This document shows positions 58,637 to 64,000 of a stretch of 64,000 nt of DNA, one piece after another. The DNA lies in assembly GCF_001751365.1 (NCBI RefSeq), contig NZ_LJGT01000040.1:310001-374000 (forward strand), given 5' to 3'. Both the position numbers and the translations under genes were made by a program. The notes under the pieces are model-generated. The model was not told the origin of the DNA, made no database searches, and saw only the letters and a program-made list of their open reading frames with translations. Each line of letters opens with the position of its first letter. The stretch's first letter is position 1. Source of the DNA: Streptomyces abyssalis. GTDB lineage: Bacteria > Actinomycetota > Actinomycetes > Streptomycetales > Streptomycetaceae.

Positions 58637-59917
58637 TCAGCGTGAGGTGTCGAAGACTTCGTCACGGGTCATGGCCAGCGCGCTCTGCAGAGCCCCGTGC
58701 AGCACCGGGTCGGCCGTGACCGAACCCAGCCTCAACTCGGGCCTCGGCACGGCCAGTTCACTCAGTTCCGTCTGTACGAGCCGCCGCAGCCGCTCGCCGC
58801 CCGCCGTGAGCACGCCCCCGGACAGCACGATCAGCTGCGGGTCGAGAACGGCCACCATGGACGCCAGCCCGACGGCGGTCCCGGTGGCCAGCCGCCGCAG
58901 CAGTCCGGTGTACGGATCGTCCTCGTCGCCCGCACCGCCCTCGTCGGCCGGTTCCTCCCGCGCCCCCTCCCCGCCACCGGCACCGGCACCGGCACCGGCG
59001 GCGCGGCCCACCAGATCCGTGGCAATCCTGTGCGGCGAGGCGTCCTGGTCGTACGGCAGGCCCAGCTCGTGCGCCCAGCGCAGTACGGCACCGGCACCGG
59101 CAAGCTCCTGGAAGCCTCCGCTGCCCAGCTGAGCGGGGTCGCGGACGAGGCGCGTGCCGGGCACGGGAAGGAAGCCGACCTCGCCGGCGCCGCCCGTACG
59201 GCCGCGGTGCAGCCGACCGCCGATCACGAGCGCCGCACCGATGCCCTCCTCGTTCCACAGCAGGACGAAGTCGTCGTGACCCCCCGCGGCCCCCAGCCGC
59301 TGCTCGGCGACGGCGACGAGGTTCACGTCGTTGTCGTACGCGAGGGGCATCGGGAGCGCGGCGGCCATCTCCTCCAGCAGCGTGGGGGAGTGCCAGCCCG
59401 GCAGATGCGAGGCGTAACGGAGGCGGCCCGTGCTGGGATCGAACGCGCCGGGGGTGCCGATGACCGCGCGGTGCAGCTCCGAGGGGCGGATGCCGGCCGC
59501 CTCGGCCGCTCCCTCGACGGCCCGTGCGACGAGCTCCGGCGTACCCGGCTTCCGGCCGCCAGGCGGCCGGGCGGGAGTGGGCAGTTCGAAGGTGCCCGCG
59601 ACGCTGCCGGTGATGTCGGCGACGGCGGCGTGGATGCGGGCCGTGGTGACGTCCACCCCGGCGACGTGTGCCGCCGCGCCGTTCACGGCGTACAGCTGGG
59701 CATTGGGCCCCGGACGGCCTGCGCTCCGGCCCGTGGCGACGACCAGGCCTGCCGCCTCCAGACGGGCCAGCAGCTGTGAGGCCGTCGGCTTGGACAGGCC
59801 CGTCAGCTCGCCGATGCGGCCACGGGAGAGAGGGCCCCTGGCGAGCAGCAGGTCGAGGGCGGCGCGATCGTTCATCGCGCGCAGCACACGCGGCGTCCCC
59901 GGTGCCGTACCGGTCAT
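58637..59917 (-). CDS. ROK-family transcriptional regulator
   Basis: The protein has 426 residues. The N-terminal winged helix (about 10-75) reads LLLARGPLSRGRIGELTGLS and KPTASQLLARLEAAGLVV. The ROK sugar-binding domain has VAGVDVTTARIHAAVADITG, IGTPGAFDPSTGRL and NDVNLVAVAEQRLGAA. The zinc-binding CGxxGCxE of many ROK proteins is replaced by GSGGFQELA, so no zinc site is expected. An Ala/Gly/Glu-rich insert lies at about 300-325. It precedes GH4 and kinase genes by 24 bp and probably represses them in response to a sugar or sugar phosphate. Confidence 0.9.
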   Translation of the reverse strand: MTGTAPGTPRVLRAMNDRAALDLLLARGPLSRGRIGELTGLSKPTASQLLARLEAAGLVVATGRSAGRPGPNAQLYAVNGAAAHVAGVDVTTARIHAAVADITGSVAGTFELPTPARPPGGRKPGTPELVARAVEGAAEAAGIRPSELHRAVIGTPGAFDPSTGRLRYASHLPGWHSPTLLEEMAAALPMPLAYDNDVNLVAVAEQRLGAAGGHDDFVLLWNEEGIGAALVIGGRLHRGRTGGAGEVGFLPVPGTRLVRDPAQLGSGGFQELAGAGAVLRWAHELGLPYDQDASPHRIATDLVGRAAGAGAGAGGGEGAREEPADEGGAGDEDDPYTGLLRRLATGTAVGLASMVAVLDPQLIVLSGGVLTAGGERLRRLVQTELSELAVPRPELRLGSVTADPVLHGALQSALAMTRDEVFDTSR

Positions 59918-60033
59918 CTGCCCTCTGCCTCCGACGCTCGGCCACCACTGTTAGGAAGCCTTCCAGTCGTCGGACGGTAGAGCCCCGGCCTCGGCTGCGT
60001 CAATGGACCAGCGCCGGGCCGATGGCGCCCGCG

Positions 60034-61134
60034 CTACTTGGGAGCCTTCTGCAGGGGCACTTCCGAGCTGTTCGCCCGGTTACGTGCGTCCCCGGCACGG
60101 GCGGCCGTACCGGCTGCACCCGCTGCGCCCGCCGCGCCGAGGGCGAGCGGCTCCTGGGGCGTGCTCACAATGCCCCTGCTGTCCAGCTCCTGCTTGATCC
60201 GCCAGCGCAGCTCGCGCTCCACGCTCAGCGACTTGCCCGGCATGGTCTTCGCCGAGACCCGCACGACCATCTCTTCGAGCGTCACCGAGTCCAGGCCCAG
60301 CACCTCGACGGGCTCCCACAGCAGCTCGTCCCAGGGCTGCGTCCCGCCGAGCTCCTCGCCGGCGGCGACGATCGCGGCCCGCACCTCGTCGAGGTCCTCG
60401 TGCGGGGACACCAGGACGTCCACGGCAGCGGTCGCCCAGCCCTGGCTGAGGTTGCCGACCCGCTTGATCTCGCCGTTGCGGATGTACCAGATCTCGCCGC
60501 TGTCGCCGCGCAGCTGTGTCACCCGCAGACCGATCTCCAGGACCGTGCCGGAGACCTCGCCGACGTCGACGCGGTCCCCGACCCCGTACTGGTCCTCCAG
60601 GAGCATGAAGATGCCGGCCAGCAGGTCCGTGACGACGTCCCGCGCGCCGAAGCCCAGCGCGACACCGGCGACACCGGCGCTGGCCAGCAGCGGCGCCAGG
60701 TTGATGCCGAGGTCGGAGAGGACCATCAGCAGCGCGGTGCCGATGATGACGAAGGAAGCGATGTTGCGCAGCACGGATCCGATCGCCTCGGAACGCTGCC
60801 GCCGACGCTCGCCGCTGACCAGCAGACCCCGCAGCGCGTTGGCGCTGTCGGCGGCCTCCGCCCTGCGGTTCACACGCTTGATCAGCTTGCTGATCGAGCG
60901 CCGGATGATCCACCGCAGCAGGACGGCGATGACCGCGATGAGCAGGATGCGCAGCCCGGCGGAGACCCACTCCGACCAGTTCTGCCCGATCCACCCGGCC
61001 GCGTCGGCGGCGGACTCGTGCGCGTCCTCGAGAGAGGCCGCGGGGTCCTGCCCCGCGCCGTCCGCCGCTCCGGCTCCCGCACCGTACGGGCCCGCGGGCG
61101 TGGACGGAGAAGCAGCGCCGATCAGCCTGAACAC
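60034..61134 (-). CDS. MscS-type mechanosensitive ion channel
   Basis: The protein has 366 residues from GTG 61134 (GGAAGG about 9 bases upstream). Three membrane segments are visible: AGLRILLIAVIAVLLRWII, IASFVIIGTALLMVLSDLGI and the pore helix LLASAGVAGVALGFGARDVVTDLLAGIFMLLE (about 150-180). The beta domain follows (VGDRVDVGEVSGTVLEIGLR) and the C-terminal alpha/beta domain ends near 330. It opens under membrane tension to release solutes after osmotic downshift. The tail is Ala/Gly-rich and may be disordered. Confidence 0.92.
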   Translation of the reverse strand: MFRLIGAASPSTPAGPYGAGAGAADGAGQDPAASLEDAHESAADAAGWIGQNWSEWVSAGLRILLIAVIAVLLRWIIRRSISKLIKRVNRRAEAADSANALRGLLVSGERRRQRSEAIGSVLRNIASFVIIGTALLMVLSDLGINLAPLLASAGVAGVALGFGARDVVTDLLAGIFMLLEDQYGVGDRVDVGEVSGTVLEIGLRVTQLRGDSGEIWYIRNGEIKRVGNLSQGWATAAVDVLVSPHEDLDEVRAAIVAAGEELGGTQPWDELLWEPVEVLGLDSVTLEEMVVRVSAKTMPGKSLSVERELRWRIKQELDSRGIVSTPQEPLALGAAGAAGAAGTAARAGDARNRANSSEVPLQKAPK

Positions 61135-61480
61135 AGCAGAACCTTCCGAGCGGGAGAACCAGGGTCAACCCAGCGCCGTGAGCCCGCCGGTGCGGGCCTC
61201 GAACGCGGCAACCACACTAACGGCGCACGGCCTTCACAAGCGGCGGGAGCGGCTCGAACGGGCGGTTTCCGGCCGTTCCGTGGGCCGCTTCGCGTCACGG
61301 TTCGTGACGTCTTGACTGCTCGGAAGCGGGGCAGAAGTTCAAGGGGGAGGCAGAGGGTGTGGTTGAAAACACGCTCAGGGCGTTACGCGGTCGTGGTGGC
61401 GGAATGACCAGGGCGCGGGACACACTGAGTACAGATCGTCCCGGCGCGAGCCACGCGCCGCAGACGTACAAGGAGGCACC
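61135..61480. other. Intergenic region between divergent mscS and HNH genes
   Basis: About 345 bp. It holds a 7-bp inverted repeat CGTCACG-GTT-CGTGACG (61293-61309), which may be an operator, and a short GTG frame at 61359 that runs into the HNH gene in another frame and is probably not a gene. I could not define promoters. Confidence 0.5.
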
Positions 61481-62020
61481 GTGCCGCATGTCCTGGTCCT
61501 CAACGCGTCGTACGAGCCGCTCGGTGTCGTACCGCTGCGACGCGCCCTCATCCTCGTGCTCAACGACAAGGCCGTCAGCCTTGAGGAGTCCGGCGCCCTG
61601 ATGCACAGCGCGACCCGCGTGATACCCGCCCCCAGCGTCGTCCGGCTGAAGCGCTTTGTGCGGGTGCCCTTTCGGGGCACTGTTCCGCTGACCCGCCGGG
61701 CGCTGTTCGCCCGCGACGGCGGCCGGTGCGCGTACTGCGGTGGTATCGCAACCAGCGTCGACCACGTCATTCCGCGCAGCCGCGGCGGACAGCACACCTG
61801 GGAGAACGTGGTGGCCGCCTGCCGCCGCTGCAACCATGTGAAAGCCGACCGTCACGTCGCCGAGATCGGCTGGCGGCTGCGCCATCAACCCGCGCCGCCG
61901 TCGGGCCTCGCCTGGCGGATCATCGGCACGGGGCACCGAGACCCGCGCTGGATGCCGTACCTACAGCCATACGGCGCGGACGACGCCCTCGCCCGGATCG
62001 AAGGCAGAGCGACTGCCTGA
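61481..62020 (+). CDS. HNH endonuclease family protein
   Basis: The protein has 179 residues from GTG 61481, 5 bases after AAGGAGG. The N-terminus HVLVLNASYEPLGVVPLRRA is the mark of the common actinobacterial type. The HNH core has zinc Cys pairs RCAYCGGIATSVDHVIPRSR and ACRRCNHVKAD, with DHV, the Asn of TWENVVAAC and the final His-type residues (about 84-126). It probably nicks or cleaves DNA; these genes are widespread and not tied to phage here. Its biological role is uncertain. Confidence 0.9.
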   Translation: MPHVLVLNASYEPLGVVPLRRALILVLNDKAVSLEESGALMHSATRVIPAPSVVRLKRFVRVPFRGTVPLTRRALFARDGGRCAYCGGIATSVDHVIPRSRGGQHTWENVVAACRRCNHVKADRHVAEIGWRLRHQPAPPSGLAWRIIGTGHRDPRWMPYLQPYGADDALARIEGRATA

Positions 62021-62060
62021 GACCGGGCTTCGTTGTTCTCACGGCCGGAAACACCGGGCA

Positions 62061-62101
62061 TGCCGGGGGCGCGGCCGTGGGTGCGCCGTCGCGCCCCGGC
62101 A
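62061..62101. terminator. Putative bidirectional terminator
   Basis: TGCCGGGGGCGCG (62061-62073) pairs with CGCGCCCCGGCA (62090-62101) with one bulged G, around a 16-base loop. It lies in the 93-bp gap between the convergent HNH and GH84 genes. Confidence 0.5.
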
Positions 62102-62113
62102 GCCGCGTCTCCC

Positions 62114-64000
62114 TCAGCGGCCCCGCGCCGTCTCCTCGCGCACGGCGTAGGCCTCCAGCGACCACAGCGAGTACCCGAAGCGCGTGGCACGCTCGTCACC
62201 CTGCACCCGTACGTAGCGGGTGTCCCCGGGCGCGTCCATGCGCACCGTCTCCCGGCCGCCCCTTCCGTCCCGCACCCTCGCGGCGTCGCGCCAGCGTTTG
62301 CCGTCGGGGGAGACCTGCACGCGGTAGCGCTTCGCGTACGCGTCCTGCCAATGCAGCACCAACTCGCCCAGCCGGGCCGGGCGTTGAAGCTTCAGCTGCA
62401 CCCATTCGCCGTCCCCGGCCGGGGAGGACCAACGGGTGTCCCCGCGGCCGTCGTTGACGGCCGACGCCGGGAACTCACCCGTCTCGTCGCCGGACGAGGA
62501 CGCCTCAGCCTCCCGCGCCAGGTCCGGCCCGCCGGTACGGGGGAAGGCGCGCACGGTCAGTGTCCGCTTCTCGTCCCCGAAGGACAGCGGGATGCGGTAG
62601 GTGCCTGGCTTCACCGACGCGTCGGCCTCGACCTCGACGGGAACCCGCGCCGACCCGCCGCGCGGTACGACGGTCCGCTCGGGGGTGCGCACGGTGAAGC
62701 CGCCGGGCGCTTCGGCGGTGACCCTGCCCCGTACGTCGGACGGGCGGTGGCCCTCGAGTTCGGCGGTGACCTCTCCCTTGCCGCCGCCGACGGGGGCGTA
62801 GATGTCGTCCCTCGACAGGGAGAGGGAGGCGTCGGGCCGGTCCGCGTACCAGGGCGTGATCTCGTGCACGACCGGTTCGTCGGAGCCGGGTGACCAGGCG
62901 AGTCGGAGCGCGTCGGCCCGCAGCCCGCGGCCCTCGTGCTGCGTCCAGCCGCTTTCGGAGAGCGGCCCGAGACGCTGCCAGCCCTCACCCGCGACGTGGG
63001 CCTCGACGCGTGCGCGGGTGCCGGAGCCCGGGCCGGTCTGCACGGTGACCGCCTCCAGCGGCCGCCGCTCGGGCAGCTGGACGGTGAGGGCGGGAGTGCC
63101 CGGTGCGGTGCCGTCAGGGCCCTCGCCGGGGCTGCCCGAGGCGCCGTCCCCGGGGGCGTGCGGGTCGCCGGAGGGATCGCCGTACAGGCCGAGGCCGCCC
63201 GGCAGCGAGGCGCCGGGCACGGCTGCGCGCGGTGCGAAGTACCCGGCGGCCGGGGCGGCTTCGGCACGGTAGGCGGTGTCCGGGTCGCCGTCGACGGCCG
63301 CTTCGGCCGGGGAGTCGGGGCGTGCCGCGGGACCGCCCTGCGCGGTGGCCCGGTGGCGTCCCGAGCCCTTGGAGCCGGTGCCCGTCCAGCTGTCGGAGGT
63401 CTTCAGGGCCCGCTTCACGAAGTCCGCCAGCACGCCCTTCCCGACGGTCGCGGACGGCCCGCCGCGCTCCTCGCTCTCCTCGTGCAGCCGCTCCAGTGCC
63501 AGCCGTGCGTCCCAGGCGCCGCCGCCGTCGCCGCGTCCCTGTGCCGTGAGCATCTTCACGGCCTGCTCGCCCGCTTCGCCGTGACGGGCCAACTCCTCAA
63601 GCCACGGGCGTACTTCGCGTGCGAGACCTTCGGGGACGTGCTCGGGCGCGGTACTCATCGTGCGGAAGGCGTCGCCCAGCCGGTCCGCGGCGCGCCGCAG
63701 CCGCTTCACGGACGCCTCTTCCTCCGGGTCGGCGGCGTCGTAGGCGTCCCAGAAGTCCTTCAGTACCGGCCGCAGATAGGCCGACTCCTCTCCGCCGAGG
63801 AGCGAGGAGGCGTCGTTGCCTGCGAGCGCGTGCACGGCCTCGCGGGCCCGCGCCGAGCTGCCGGCGACCGCGTCGACGGCCGCCTGCCAGGACTCCTCGG
63901 GGCGGTAACTCTTGGGGTTCCAGGCGTAGTCGGCGGCGGTGAAGAGCGGGATGCGCGAAGCGGTCGGCTGCTTCATGGCGTTGGCCAGCACGGCCGCGGA
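62114..64000 (-). CDS. GH84 beta-N-acetylglucosaminidase/hyaluronidase-like, C-terminal part (partial)
   Basis: The gene runs off the right edge; the 628 residues seen are the C-terminal portion. The first part, NAMKQPTASRIPLFTAADYAWNPKSYRPEESW, is the end of a GH84 catalytic barrel with its post-barrel helical domain (about 40-200; LRRAADRLGDAFRTMSTAPE). Then come a disordered Gly/Pro/Asp-rich linker, beta-sandwich segments (about 245-330), a NEW3-like region (VEVEADASVKPGTYRIPLSF) and a C-terminal F5/8-type (CBM32) domain (LVLHWQDAYAKRYRVQVSPD, DTRYVRVQGD). GH84 enzymes remove beta-GlcNAc from glycoproteins or hyaluronan. Secretion is likely but the N-terminus is outside. Confidence 0.88.
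   Translation of the reverse strand, partial: SAAVLANAMKQPTASRIPLFTAADYAWNPKSYRPEESWQAAVDAVAGSSARAREAVHALAGNDASSLLGGEESAYLRPVLKDFWDAYDAADPEEEASVKRLRRAADRLGDAFRTMSTAPEHVPEGLAREVRPWLEELARHGEAGEQAVKMLTAQGRGDGGGAWDARLALERLHEESEERGGPSATVGKGVLADFVKRALKTSDSWTGTGSKGSGRHRATAQGGPAARPDSPAEAAVDGDPDTAYRAEAAPAAGYFAPRAAVPGASLPGGLGLYGDPSGDPHAPGDGASGSPGEGPDGTAPGTPALTVQLPERRPLEAVTVQTGPGSGTRARVEAHVAGEGWQRLGPLSESGWTQHEGRGLRADALRLAWSPGSDEPVVHEITPWYADRPDASLSLSRDDIYAPVGGGKGEVTAELEGHRPSDVRGRVTAEAPGGFTVRTPERTVVPRGGSARVPVEVEADASVKPGTYRIPLSFGDEKRTLTVRAFPRTGGPDLAREAEASSSGDETGEFPASAVNDGRGDTRWSSPAGDGEWVQLKLQRPARLGELVLHWQDAYAKRYRVQVSPDGKRWRDAARVRDGRGGRETVRMDAPGDTRYVRVQGDERATRFGYSLWSLEAYAVREETARGR

Noticed and set aside
59668..61407. 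Long open frame on the plus strand opposite mscS
   Set aside because: It spans two minus-strand genes and their gap, and lacks any domain or ribosome-binding site.
61359..61601. 80-codon GTG frame upstream of the HNH gene
   Set aside because: It has a purine-rich sequence before it but runs far into the HNH gene in another frame and includes a TTA codon; HNH has a better start and clear motifs.
1..64000. CRISPR arrays, insertion sequences or prophage
   Set aside because: I found no regularly spaced repeats, transposase or phage structural gene.

Overview
The window reads as chromosomal DNA of a Streptomyces-like actinomycete. GC content is very high with strong G/C third-position bias, GTG and TTG starts are common, genes overlap by ATGA or GTGA, and hallmark genes are present: dynamin-like dynA/dynB, an SsbB-like protein, an LAxTG-anchored thioester-domain protein, ROK/IclR/LacI sugar regulators and a non-homologous end-joining Ku. 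It is about 88% coding. I saw no insertion sequence, integrase, phage block or CRISPR array. Both ends cut a gene: an oxidoreductase large subunit at 1 and a GH84 glycosidase at 64000.

Layout. (1) 1-3317: a three-subunit molybdenum aldehyde/xanthine oxidoreductase (paoABC-like), divergent from an ABM-domain membrane protein. (2) 3367-7897: an IclR regulator divergent from an MFS transporter, a Zn-dehydrogenase and an L-rhamnonate dehydratase, with two matched palindromes between them. (3) 8028-12415: two SAM methyltransferases, glutamate decarboxylase and Ku. (4) 12427-16082: a compact second respiratory set ctaD-ctaF-qcrB. (5) 16218-29472: a 13-kb glycan-use locus, all on the minus strand: LacI regulator, ABC solute-binding protein and two permeases, GH39, a glucoamylase-like protein, a sulfatase, its formylglycine-generating enzyme and GH35. 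Four places carry a near-palindromic operator around GCGC. (6) 30014-34706: a membrane/secreted trio of unknown function, a pair resembling the gas-vesicle accessory proteins GvpZ/GvpY, and a zinc-ribbon membrane protein. (7) 34872-39453: tRNA-Arg(TCT) with its terminator, then dynA-dynB. (8) 39609-44777: SSB, a thioester-domain surface protein lacking its cysteine, the ABC-F factor EttA, a thioesterase and an unknown. (9) 44887-49378: truncated hemoglobin, an ABC-2 exporter, a PIMT-like methyltransferase and a TSUP permease. (10) 49970-56230: a four-gene run of coiled-coil protein, zinc-ribbon PP2C phosphatase, vWA protein and zinc-ribbon FHA protein, closed by a perfect 19-bp inverted repeat. 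(11) 56310-59917: ROK regulator, GH4 glycosidase and BadF-type sugar kinase. (12) 60034-64000: MscS channel, HNH endonuclease and the C-terminal part of a GH84 hexosaminidase.

How they work together. The most coherent system is the 16-29 kb locus. Glycan fragments would be desulfated by a Cys-type sulfatase that is matured by the FGE encoded in overlap with it, cleaved by GH35 and GH39 enzymes, imported by the ABC transporter (whose ATPase is absent, so a shared MsiK-type ATPase is likely), and the whole held under LacI repression. The 50-56 kb run looks like a phosphoprotein signalling module (phosphatase, phosphothreonine reader, metal-adhesion domain, coiled coil) whose kinase lies elsewhere.
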